Assembly: GCA_913048545.1 (NCBI GenBank)
Contig: CAJWWH010000010.1
Span: 1-27,731, forward strand
Direction of reading: 5' to 3'
Source of the DNA: an uncultured Opitutia bacterium
GTDB taxonomy: Bacteria > Verrucomicrobiota > Verrucomicrobiae > Opitutales > MB11C04
Length of the DNA: 27,731 bases
Position 1 is the first letter of the stretch. Each line of letters opens with the position of its first letter. A program made the translations under genes and the position numbers. Below the pieces are notes generated by a model. That model worked only from the letters and a program-made list of their open reading frames with translations, did not search any database and was not told the origin of the DNA. Below are positions 8,450-16,049 of this stretch, piece by piece.

Positions 8450-8637
8450 AATGGTTATATTGTAATATAGTTAACAACGGGCATAACTACATTGTTTTTT
8501 GCAAAAGAGTGCAAAAATACAAAATAATTATGCAATTATATATGCTACTATAAAGACATCCTTGTCGTTATAATTTGATATAAATCAATTTTGGACATGA
8601 TCTTCCTGACCATGTGCCTGAAAATTTATGTTATTTC

Positions 8638-8665
8638 ATATTGGTTAGCGGATTAATATTGGTTA
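8638..8665. repeat. 10-bp direct repeat, 18-bp period
   Basis: ATATTGGTTA occurs at 8638-8647 and again at 8656-8665. A related TTTGGTTA lies at 8856-8863. The spacing is not a whole number of helical turns. It is upstream of sulP, and a regulator site is possible but unproven. Confidence 0.5.
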
Positions 8666-8841
8666 AATTAGAAAAAATGTTTCCGGTAAGATTTCACACC
8701 ACTGCGAATCAGTAAATCAACGCAGGGAAAGGTGCACTTAAAGGAGCAGTTAAAATCGGAGATGATAAAAGTGATTATTTCGCTTTATTTGATATAAAGA
8801 AATATTCTGAACGCGATTGCGACTCACCTCCTGTTTGCCGA

Positions 8842-8886
8842 AACCAATTTAATTATTTGGTTACATCCGTGTAACAATCATATGAT
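8842..8886. promoter_or_regulatory. Overlapping inverted repeats upstream of sulP
   Basis: AACCAA (8842-8847) pairs with TTGGTT (8857-8862). GTTACA (8860-8865) pairs with TGTAAC (8870-8875) across TCCG. The two stems share bases 8860-8862 and so compete. A perfect palindrome ATCATATGAT follows at 8877-8886. About 100 bp separate this from the GTG of sulP. It could be a leader switch or an operator cluster. Confidence 0.4.
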
Positions 8887-8979
8887 CGGTTCGATTTATT
8901 AGAACTTTAAATTTTTTTACTTTTTTCTTTTTCGACATTACTTCGCATAGCCGTAGTATCCGAATCATCATTTTCACCT

Positions 8980-10791
8980 GTGAACCTTTCAAAAAAAAAT
9001 AACTCCTCCGGAGAAAATAACCGCTTTTTACCCAGTTCCATTTTTCCGCTCCTTTTGGTATTTAAGGATTATTCAAGTGGTTCACTCAAAGCCGACCTGC
9101 AGGCTGCCCTCAATGTAGCCCTTCTCGCCATTCCCCAGGGAATGGCATACGCTCTCGTCTCCGGTTTGCCGATTCAATACGGATTACTGGGTTCCGCAGT
9201 GGCCGCAATCGTTGGATGTATATTTTCAAATTCCCGCTTCATTACCCTGGGTCCAACGAATGCAACTTCCGTGCTACTCTTTGGTGTCTTTGCAAGTCTG
9301 GGCCTGATCAATCAGGAAGGAATGGCCTCGGAGCGGGCAATCGAAATACTTCCCTGGATCCTTTTTTTCTCGGGTTGCTTTCTTGTTCTTGCATCCATCC
9401 TTCGAATTTCATTTATGATTCAGTTCGTTTCGAGGACTGTCATAACCGCCTATGTTACCGCTGCAGCGGCACTGATCATTGCCAATCAGATCAAACATGT
9501 TTTGGGTCTTGAATTGGATTCAAATGACTCCATTGCCACTTTTTGGCAGATTATATATGCTTCCTTGCGGGTATTGTCAGATTTTTCCTCTTCCGCCCTG
9601 GCAGTGAGCGGATTTACCGCCTGTTGCTATCTGCTGTTACAATACAAGCTAAAAATGCTTCCGAATGTGGCAATTACTCTTATTTTAGCTTCCGTTTGCA
9701 ACTTCATTTTTGAAGACAGATTGGGTCCGGTTACTACCCTGGCGCACTTTGATTCCTCTCTGGGCATTTTTTCATCCATTCAACTGAGTACTCTCCAAAA
9801 TTATGGAGGAACCATTCTCTGGGCGTCTGTGGCGATTTCCCTACTCTGCTTACTCGAAGGTCTCTCCATTGGAAAATCTCTGGCTGCCCGGGCAGGGGAA
9901 AGAATACAGACAAACCAGGAAACCTTTGCCATCGGTATGGGTAATGTGGGGTGCTCTCTTTTTTCCGGTATGCCTGCATCGGGTTCGCTCACTCGTTCAA
10001 CCCTGAACATTCAATCCGGTGCAAAAACCAGCGCATCCAACCTTTTTGCGGGAATATTTGTAGTTGCCGGTTATCTTTCACTCAGTTCCGTTGTATCCTA
10101 TGTCCCCGTCTCCGCACTGGCTACTTTGGTAATTTTTATTGGTGCTTCTTTAATCAAAGGAAGGCAAATTCAGGCGGTTTCACGGGCCACACGATCCGAT
10201 GGTATTACCTTCTCCGTCACCCTTTTAGTCGGACTTCTTTTTTCATTACAAATGGCTATTTTTGCAGGCGTGTTAACCTCAATCCTGCTGTTTCTTCGCA
10301 AAGTGGCAGAACCAGAAATGGTTGAATATGGTTACAATGAAGCCGGTGAACTGGCTGAACTTTCCACTAAATCGAGACGGCCTGAACCAGAGGTTTCCAT
10401 CGTGCATGTGGAAGGTGAACTTTTTTTTGCGGCCGCTGATTTATTTTATGAACAAATCAGAAGAGTGGGAGAAGATCCAAATTTGCGCGTTCTTGTATTA
10501 AAACTTCTTAATGCCCATCATTTGGATGCCACTTCTGTCATGGCGCTGGAAGAACTGCTTGATTACCTAAAGGAAAAAAATTGCCATGTCCTTCTCTGCG
10601 GTGTCCGTCGTGATGTACTGAGAATTATTAGAAATGCGGGAGTTCTTTCCCGTATGAATCGAAAAAATATTTTCCCGCACTCGGCGAGTAATCCCACGCT
10701 GTCCACCGCTAAAGCAATTAAGAGGGCAAAATATCTCACATCGGGAGAGCAGGCAAAAGTTACCATTTTTGCCGAGCAAAAAATGAATTAG
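8980..10791 (+). CDS. SulP/SLC26-family inorganic anion transporter with STAS domain
   Basis: A 603-residue inner-membrane transporter. The SulP core is unmistakable: KADLQAALNVALLAIPQGMAYALVSGLP (about 37-64), FITLGPTNATSVLLFG, and SLFSGMPASGSLTRSTLN (the conserved G-x-P-x-x-G/S-R region). There are about 12-14 hydrophobic helices to about residue 445. A cytoplasmic STAS domain follows (about 470-585, VSIVHVEGELFFAAADLF then LDATSVMALEELLDYL). Family members move sulfate, bicarbonate, chloride or organic anions; the substrate cannot be told here and no carbonic anhydrase is adjacent. GTG 8980 is the only reasonable start in the frame, without a visible ribosome site, and an A9 run follows at codons 5-7. 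The stop lies 7 bp from that of the convergent coiled-coil gene. Confidence 0.92.
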   Translation: MNLSKKNNSSGENNRFLPSSIFPLLLVFKDYSSGSLKADLQAALNVALLAIPQGMAYALVSGLPIQYGLLGSAVAAIVGCIFSNSRFITLGPTNATSVLLFGVFASLGLINQEGMASERAIEILPWILFFSGCFLVLASILRISFMIQFVSRTVITAYVTAAAALIIANQIKHVLGLELDSNDSIATFWQIIYASLRVLSDFSSSALAVSGFTACCYLLLQYKLKMLPNVAITLILASVCNFIFEDRLGPVTTLAHFDSSLGIFSSIQLSTLQNYGGTILWASVAISLLCLLEGLSIGKSLAARAGERIQTNQETFAIGMGNVGCSLFSGMPASGSLTRSTLNIQSGAKTSASNLFAGIFVVAGYLSLSSVVSYVPVSALATLVIFIGASLIKGRQIQAVSRATRSDGITFSVTLLVGLLFSLQMAIFAGVLTSILLFLRKVAEPEMVEYGYNEAGELAELSTKSRRPEPEVSIVHVEGELFFAAADLFYEQIRRVGEDPNLRVLVLKLLNAHHLDATSVMALEELLDYLKEKNCHVLLCGVRRDVLRIIRNAGVLSRMNRKNIFPHSASNPTLSTAKAIKRAKYLTSGEQAKVTIFAEQKMN

Positions 10792-10798
10792 TGGAATA

Positions 10799-11503
10799 CT
10801 ATTTTAATCCACTTCTTCTCTTCGCCTTCATTGATTCGAGGTTCTCCAAAAAGTCGTCATGGGTAAAGTTTTCAATTGATTCTTTTTCCATTTTCGCAAG
10901 ATGAAGATCATCCATTAATTGCTCCTTGCTGCCTTCTTCAGACTCCTTACATTTGGAAATTTTTTCCTCTATCTCTTTAATTTTATTTTCGACCTCATTC
11001 AATTCCCTGGTCTGCTTGTCTCCTTCTGACTGCTGATTTTTCAGCTGTACAAACCGTGTATGATTAAAATTATCGATTGCCGTCCTCTCGCCGGCAAGCA
11101 ATTGAATCTGCTCCTTTAAATCATCGACGATTTTCTGTTGCTCATCTTTTAATTTGGAAGATGAGCCTTCTTCCTGGAGTAGTTTTTTTTCCGCACTCTT
11201 CAGCCTTGTCTTTAACAAGTTTGTCTTCCATTCAAGTTTCTTGCCCTTTGAGGAAAGGTTTTTCTTGGGTTCAAGCATCGTTTTCGCTTTGATAAAAGTC
11301 GTGTGTCCACCATCTTCCAAAGACTGTAACTCCTTACGCAAAACTTCAATTTCTCCTTTACATGCATCCACATCCGACTGTTGGGATTCGCCGGCACTAA
11401 CTCCCTCTTGCAAATCCTTTAACTTGGTACGCAAATTCGACATCTTCATTCGAATTTTTGATCGAAATGCCCGGTCTTTATCCGAAAGCTCTGAATTCCT
11501 CAT
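10799..11503 (-). CDS. Coiled-coil protein with three divergent repeats, function unknown
   Basis: I do not recognise this 234-residue protein. It has no signal peptide or membrane segment and is highly charged and helical. Three units can be aligned, at about residues 24-72, 97-153 and 171-220. Each starts with a K-rich helix (TKLKDLQEG, TRLKSAEKKLLQEEG, NKIKEIEEKISK), continues with an acidic linker and a second helix, and ends in a short signature: EDGGHTTF (63-70), IDNFNHTRF (143-151), IENFTHDDF (210-218). The common core is N/G-x-x-H-x-x-F. This suggests a helical-hairpin repeat with a conserved turn. It follows tatD on the same strand after 79 bp that hold competing inverted repeats. 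A structural or binding role is all that can be suggested. Confidence 0.7.
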   Translation of the reverse strand: MRNSELSDKDRAFRSKIRMKMSNLRTKLKDLQEGVSAGESQQSDVDACKGEIEVLRKELQSLEDGGHTTFIKAKTMLEPKKNLSSKGKKLEWKTNLLKTRLKSAEKKLLQEEGSSSKLKDEQQKIVDDLKEQIQLLAGERTAIDNFNHTRFVQLKNQQSEGDKQTRELNEVENKIKEIEEKISKCKESEEGSKEQLMDDLHLAKMEKESIENFTHDDFLENLESMKAKRRSGLK

Positions 11504-11538
11504 TTCAACTATTTAAGTGTATTATTGGATATTTGTAA

Positions 11539-11580
11539 ATTCATTATTGTATCGATAATGAATCTGATCAAATTATCGAT
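11539..11580 (-). promoter_or_regulatory. Two mutually exclusive 9-bp inverted repeats between tatD and the coiled-coil gene
   Basis: Plus-strand ATTCATTAT (11539-11547) pairs perfectly with ATAATGAAT (11555-11563), loop 7. ATCGATAAT (11551-11559) pairs perfectly with ATTATCGAT (11572-11580), spacer 12. The middle arm is shared, so only one hairpin can form at a time. On the minus-strand transcript the element begins 2 bases after the tatD stop and ends 35 bases before the next start codon. No T-run follows, so an ordinary intrinsic terminator is not indicated. Confidence 0.55.
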
Positions 11581-11582
11581 GA

Positions 11583-12383
11583 TTATATCTTTATATCATA
11601 AAATTTACACGTATTCAAATAACTCTGGTTTGCGAGTTCTTCCTGATCACAGGATAAAAAATCGGAAAGATATTCTCCAATCAAAGCAAGATAACCTGGC
11701 TCATTCCCTTTTCCCCTTTTTGGTTCGGGGGCGAGATAAGGACTGTCCGTTTCCAAAATTAAATTTTCCACTCCCTGCATCTTTAAGGCATCGCGCAGAA
11801 ATTCATTTTTTTTGAATGTGATAATGCCCGTAAACGAGGCAATTCCGCCTTTTTGGTTCAACCGTTTTATTTGGTCGGGCCCTTCTGAAAAACAGTGAAA
11901 CAATACGCGGTTCCAATTGATTCCTGAGTTGTCTATTATATCGATACAATCCTCAAAGGCATTTCTCGAATGAATAACAGCGGGCAAATTTTGGACAGCT
12001 GCCAATTTGAGCTGCTCCATAAAAGCAATTTTTTGAATCTTTATAATGTTTTCTGCTTCATTTTTTTCTTTGGGCAGATGAAAATAATCCAATCCAATTT
12101 CTCCAATGGCAGCAGGCGAATTGGGCTGATCGGTAAATTGTTTCATTATTTCTAATTCCTCTTCATAATTTTCATTCACATAACAAGGGTGTAATCCAAC
12201 AGAATAAAAGATTTTAGCTCGATATTCTTTAGCCAAATTCTTATAAATCTCCCAGTCACCTGAAGATGTTCCAATTGCCATCATACGAGAAACTCCTTTT
12301 TCCTCTGCACGCAGAAGAACTTCTTCAAGAATTCCCTTGTTTAAAAAACCTTTCAGGTGACAATGACTATCAAACCAATTCAT
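11583..12383 (-). CDS. TatD family metal-dependent deoxyribonuclease
   Basis: A 266-residue TIM-barrel hydrolase of the TatD/YcfH type. The metal ligands and signatures are present in order: FDSHCHL (4-10), GLHPCYV (about 63), GEIGLDYFHLP (about 93), VIHSRNAFED (VIHxR motif), LFHCFSEG (the usual FHCFSG) and ILETDSPYLAPEPKRGK (ETDxPYLxP). The C-terminus has the expected N...FY. Family members are 3'-5' exonucleases or repair/quality-control DNases that bind two divalent metals. Length is normal at about 260. Ninety bases separate it from the divergent trxB. It may be cotranscribed with the coiled-coil gene downstream. Confidence 0.93.
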   Translation of the reverse strand: MNWFDSHCHLKGFLNKGILEEVLLRAEEKGVSRMMAIGTSSGDWEIYKNLAKEYRAKIFYSVGLHPCYVNENYEEELEIMKQFTDQPNSPAAIGEIGLDYFHLPKEKNEAENIIKIQKIAFMEQLKLAAVQNLPAVIHSRNAFEDCIDIIDNSGINWNRVLFHCFSEGPDQIKRLNQKGGIASFTGIITFKKNEFLRDALKMQGVENLILETDSPYLAPEPKRGKGNEPGYLALIGEYLSDFLSCDQEELANQSYLNTCKFYDIKI

Positions 12384-12473
12384 CTATTTTATCAAAAAAG
12401 AATAACTCATTAATCATTGTATAAGTTCTTTATTCTCGGTTACGACAAAATATCTATTACCTAAATACTTTTC

Positions 12474-13403
12474 ATGGAAAACATAATCATTCTTGGAACG
12501 GGCTGTGCCGGATTCACCGCGGGCATATATACCGCACGGGCAAATTTAAATCCCTTAATCTTGGAAGGCAGGCAACCCGGCGGCCAGCTCACGACCACTT
12601 CAGAAGTGGAAAATTTTCCCGGATTCCCTCAAGGGGTTGACGGATATTCCCTGATGGATCAACTGCGTAAGCAAGCCACGCGGTTCGGAGCGAGAGTCGA
12701 AAATTCGTTCATTGATAAGGTGGAACTGGGTGTGGACAAAAAAGTTCTGTTTTCTGGCGATAAAAAATTTGAGGCGAAAGCCATCATTATTGCCACCGGG
12801 GCTGCCCCCAGACTTTTGGGCGTGCCCGGAGAGAAAGAGATGTATGGAGGAAAAGGAGTAACCACCTGTGCAACATGTGACGGAGCTTTTTACAGGAATA
12901 TGGAAGTAATTGTGGTGGGGGGTGGCGATTCCGCCTGCGAAGAAGCTCTCTTTCTTACCCGTTTCTGCTCAAAAGTGACCCTCGTTCACCGGAGAGATGA
13001 ACTGAGAGCCTCACAAATAATGGCCGAAAGAACACAGTCCCATGAAAAAATTGAAATTGTCTGGGATTCAGCCATTAAGGAAATTCTTCCCGATGAAGAG
13101 GGGAAAACTAGAGCGGTCACCATTTCTAACCTTAAAACAAATAATCAGGAGGAAATCCCCTGCAAAGGAGTTTTTATCGCGATTGGTCATATCCCCAATA
13201 CCCAGCCATTTGAAAATTTGCTTCCCCTGGATTCCAACGGTTATTTAATCCCGGAAAACGGCAGTCAGGTTCAGACCGCCATTCCCGGGGTTTATGTGGC
13301 AGGAGACTGTGCGGACCATGTGTATCGCCAAGCCATTACTGCCGCAGGTATGGGTTGCCAGGCAGCCATTGATGCAGAACGATGGTTGGCCGAAAACAAA
13401 TAA
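12474..13403 (+). CDS. trxB: Thioredoxin-disulfide reductase
   Basis: A 309-residue low-molecular-weight thioredoxin reductase, a cytosolic FAD enzyme that passes NADPH electrons to thioredoxin. The FAD loop is GTGCAG (8-13), with C in place of the usual [17 protein letters not shown] (37-51) is the typical active-site loop. The redox pair is CATC (132-135), the NADPH motif is [10 protein letters not shown] (149-158) followed by [10 protein letters not shown], and the C-terminal FAD motif is [10 protein letters not shown]. The length matches the family. It is the first gene of a tight cluster with oleC (4-bp gap) and oleD. The link between redox supply and hydrocarbon synthesis is contextual only. 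Confidence 0.97.
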   Translation: MENIIILGTGCAGFTAGIYTARANLNPLILEGRQPGGQLTTTSEVENFPGFPQGVDGYSLMDQLRKQATRFGARVENSFIDKVELGVDKKVLFSGDKKFEAKAIIIATGAAPRLLGVPGEKEMYGGKGVTTCATCDGAFYRNMEVIVVGGGDSACEEALFLTRFCSKVTLVHRRDELRASQIMAERTQSHEKIEIVWDSAIKEILPDEEGKTRAVTISNLKTNNQEEIPCKGVFIAIGHIPNTQPFENLLPLDSNGYLIPENGSQVQTAIPGVYVAGDCADHVYRQAITAAGMGCQAAIDAERWLAENK

Positions 13404-13407
13404 CCTT

Positions 13408-15057
13408 GTGGGTGAAAACCGAAAAGATGAAAATATTGCCTCCCACTTGGCAAATGCATCGGATCTGTCCCCCAACCAACCGGCCATAATTTCCGCAAAG
13501 CGGGGAGAATTTAAAACCCGCTCCTTTCAGGAACTTAATACTGAAGTTCAGCTTTGTGCCACTTACTTAAGCAAAATGGGAATTGGCCCAGGAGATCAGG
13601 TACTTTTGGCAGTAAAACCAGGCTATCAGTTAATTCTTATTGCTTTCTCTCTTTTCTATTTGGGTGCGGTGCCCATTATTATTGATCCTGGGATGGGCTT
13701 ACGCCCTTTTCTTAAGTGTATCAGAAACACAAAGCCGTCGGCATTAATTGGTGTTTCTCTCATCCATTGGATGCGCAAATTTATACCCTCACCCTTTCGT
13801 TCTGTAACAAAAAGGGTGGTTGTTCGATCGAAACATTTTTTAAAGGAAATTAGAAAAATACAACCCACTGCTACAATCCCACCCGCACATACCCTCGCTG
13901 ACGAACTTGCTGCAATAGTATTCACTTCCGGTTCAACCGGAACTCCTAAAGGGGTCAGTTATTCCCATCGGGTCTTTGCGGCACAGATTAATCACCTCAA
14001 AGAGAATTTTGGGATCGAAAAGGGAGAAAAGGATTTAGCCACTCTGCCCATTTTTGCACTTTTTAATCCCGCACTTGGCGTGACTTCCGTGATCCCCGAA
14101 ATGAACCCAAGAAAACCCGCGGCGGCGGACCCCCAAAAGCTCACCGATGCAATTCAGGAATTTCAAATTACCACCGCATTCACTTCTCCGATCATTGGAA
14201 AAAAAATTGCATACTCCTGCGATTCAAGAAACATCACCCTGCCCAGAATAAATCGATTTTTTCTCGCCGGAGCACCGGCACACCCCTCACTCATTAAGCG
14301 ACTTGCACAAGTTATTCCTAATGGAAGCGTAATTATACCTTACGGAGCAACCGAGGCACTCCCGATTTCATACGCCGATCATAATGATATCAATATTCTG
14401 AGTGATAGCATTGCCAAGGGAAATGGGTCCTGCCTCGGCCGGCCTCTGCCCGGAAATTCTGTGCAGATTCTTCCGATAACATTTTCCCCCTTTGAATCGG
14501 GCGTTCATTGCCCCAAGGAACTTCCCCAGGGAGAAGTGGGAGAAATTTGCGTTTCCGGTTCCGTGGTAAGCAAAGAATACTTCCGAATGCCCGGAGCCAC
14601 CGTTGACTCAAAATTCAATAATGGAAAAGCCAATTTCCATCGAATGGGTGATTTGGGATATTTTGATTCCGAAGGACTGCTGCGATTCAGGGGAAGAAAG
14701 GCGGAAAGAATTATATCCAAGGATGGACCGATTGATTCCGAGCAGTGTGAACCGATCATTAACGGATTGGAAGGTATTTCAAACTCCGCACTCATCGGAC
14801 TAGGCGAGAAACCCCACCAAGAACCATGCTTGGTGGTTGAAGTGTCTCCGCAAATTAAGAAAAATGAGTTCCCTACAATTAAAAAACTTGTTCTTCAAAC
14901 TTTAAGGGTTCATTTACCTGCGTTTTCTTTCTCTCATGTGGTGTTTGAAAAATCTCTTCCAGTTGATTCGAGGCACAATGTAAAAATACATCGGTTATCC
15001 CTCGCTAAAAAATGGTCTAAGATTTTTTCGGATAATCCCGCCAATCTCAATTTTTGA
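13408..15057 (+). CDS. oleC: OleC-type beta-lactone synthetase (AMP-binding)
   Basis: A 549-residue ANL-superfamily enzyme. In the olefin pathway OleC uses ATP to close 2-alkyl-3-hydroxyalkanoates into cis-beta-lactones, which OleB then decarboxylates. Visible motifs: P-loop FTSGSTGTPKG (172-182) followed by H in YSHRVFAAQ; the OleC-like stretch IFALFNPALGVTSVIPEMNP; FFLAGAPAHPSLI; YGATEALPISY (from 312); HRMGDLGYFD (from 411); and the hinge FRGRKAERI. The C-terminal domain is complete. The frame extends upstream into trxB, but GTG 13408, four bases after the trxB stop, gives the expected N-terminus ending in ENIASHLANASDLSPNQPAI. The immediate partner is oleD. A plain fatty acyl-CoA ligase is less likely given these motifs and the neighbour. 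Confidence 0.88.
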   Translation: MGENRKDENIASHLANASDLSPNQPAIISAKRGEFKTRSFQELNTEVQLCATYLSKMGIGPGDQVLLAVKPGYQLILIAFSLFYLGAVPIIIDPGMGLRPFLKCIRNTKPSALIGVSLIHWMRKFIPSPFRSVTKRVVVRSKHFLKEIRKIQPTATIPPAHTLADELAAIVFTSGSTGTPKGVSYSHRVFAAQINHLKENFGIEKGEKDLATLPIFALFNPALGVTSVIPEMNPRKPAAADPQKLTDAIQEFQITTAFTSPIIGKKIAYSCDSRNITLPRINRFFLAGAPAHPSLIKRLAQVIPNGSVIIPYGATEALPISYADHNDINILSDSIAKGNGSCLGRPLPGNSVQILPITFSPFESGVHCPKELPQGEVGEICVSGSVVSKEYFRMPGATVDSKFNNGKANFHRMGDLGYFDSEGLLRFRGRKAERIISKDGPIDSEQCEPIINGLEGISNSALIGLGEKPHQEPCLVVEVSPQIKKNEFPTIKKLVLQTLRVHLPAFSFSHVVFEKSLPVDSRHNVKIHRLSLAKKWSKIFSDNPANLNF

Positions 15058-16049
15058 TGAAAATTATTGTATCCGGAGGAACGGGATTTCTTGGTTCTTC
15101 GCTTGCTCAAAATTTATCCATTGCCGGTCATGAAGTTCATACAATTGGAAGAAAACCGGCGAGTACTGGAGACACAAACAAATTGATCCATCACACTTTT
15201 GACCTTAGCAAAGATATGCTGCCTCCTTCTCTTCTTGCGGATACGGATATCTTTTTTCATATCGCTGCCAAAGCAGGAGTCTGGGGAGAATATTCTGAAT
15301 TTCATAACGCCAATGTGGTTGCAACGGAAAAAATATTGGTCGCATGCGAATCCGCTAATATTCCCCGCCTCATTTATACAAGCACTCCAAGTGTTGTGTT
15401 TTGCGGAAAATCAATTGTCGGAGGAAACGAGTCCCTCCAATACGGAAACACCGGGTTTTCCCCCTACGCGGAAACCAAGGCAATTGCCGAGCAGAAAGTC
15501 CTCGGTGCTCATTCGCCCGGAAAAATTCAAACGGTTGCCCTTCGCCCTCACCTCGTATGGGGAGAAAATGATCCCCATTTACTTCCACGGGTCATTGCCC
15601 GCCATAAAACCGGTAAGTTGCGCATTATTGGCTCCGGACAAAATCAGGTTGACCTTACCCATATTGAAAATGTTACCCACGCGCACATTTGTGCCATGCA
15701 GGAAATGATAAGAAATAAAAACCTGGGCGGGAAACCTTACTTTATTGGACAAAGTGAACCGGTCTTTTTATGGAAATGGCTCAATCAGGTTTTTCAATCC
15801 ATTGATTTGCCACCGCTAACCAAAAAACTGAGTTTTCAAAACGCTTTTATTCTGGGAGCTAGCCTGGAGAAGATATGGAAAATTTTACGGATTAAACAAG
15901 AACCTCCAATGACGCGCTTTGTTGCCTGCCAACTTGCCCACGACCATTGGTTTTCCAATCAATCCGCTAAACAGGACCTTGGATACATTCCGATAAAAAA
16001 TATGACGGACGCACTCCGAGAAATAAATCCCTGGCTCCGCTCCCTTTAA
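15057..16049 (+). CDS. oleD: OleD-type 2-alkyl-3-ketoalkanoate reductase (extended SDR)
   Basis: A 330-residue NAD(P)-dependent short-chain dehydrogenase that in the ole pathway reduces the 2-alkyl-3-ketoacid made by OleA before OleC acts. The nucleotide loop is GGTGFLG (7-13). OleD-typical segments are FHIAAKAGVWGEYSEF, LIYTSTPSVVFCGKSI, YAETKAIAEQ (catalytic YxxxK), VALRPHLVWGENDPHLLPR and VDLTHIENVTHAH, then KPYFIGQSEPVFLWKWLN. ATG 15057 shares its A with the oleC stop TGA, indicating translational coupling; the TTG three bases earlier is rejected. The stop TAA overlaps the stop of the convergent methyltransferase. Sterol-dehydrogenase-like SDRs are the nearest alternative. Confidence 0.88.
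   Translation: MKIIVSGGTGFLGSSLAQNLSIAGHEVHTIGRKPASTGDTNKLIHHTFDLSKDMLPPSLLADTDIFFHIAAKAGVWGEYSEFHNANVVATEKILVACESANIPRLIYTSTPSVVFCGKSIVGGNESLQYGNTGFSPYAETKAIAEQKVLGAHSPGKIQTVALRPHLVWGENDPHLLPRVIARHKTGKLRIIGSGQNQVDLTHIENVTHAHICAMQEMIRNKNLGGKPYFIGQSEPVFLWKWLNQVFQSIDLPPLTKKLSFQNAFILGASLEKIWKILRIKQEPPMTRFVACQLAHDHWFSNQSAKQDLGYIPIKNMTDALREINPWLRSL

Larger units (their letters stand above)
8450..8979. other. 530-bp non-coding gap between flagellin and sulP, with repeats and a possible gene remnant
   Basis: This is the only gap over 300 bp. It separates the divergent flagellin and SulP genes, so it must hold both promoters; no convincing sigma-70, sigma-54 or sigma-28 promoter was found. It contains a TTTTGC repeat 52-67 bp upstream of the flagellin start, a 10-bp direct repeat at 8638-8665, nested inverted repeats at 8842-8886 and a T-rich tract at about 8908-8935. 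One plus-strand frame is open for 43 codons (8584-8712) and, after a single TAA, for 52 more (8716-8871). That may be a decayed gene, but there is no credible start. Confidence 0.5.

Noticed and set aside
8501..8516. Sigma-54-like TTTTGCACTCTTTTGC on the minus strand, 52-67 bp upstream of the flagellin start
   Set aside because: The -24 element lacks GG and the spacing to the -12 GC is one base too short, so it does not fit a sigma-54 promoter. No sigma-28 consensus was found either.
8597..8656. Short ORF of 19 codons (MIFLTMCLKIY...)
   Set aside because: No ribosome site, no similarity recognised, and its length is expected by chance.
13294..13407. Upstream in-frame extension of oleC inside trxB
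   Set aside because: The extra 38 residues are a shifted reading of the trxB tail; family N-termini begin near the GTG at 13408.
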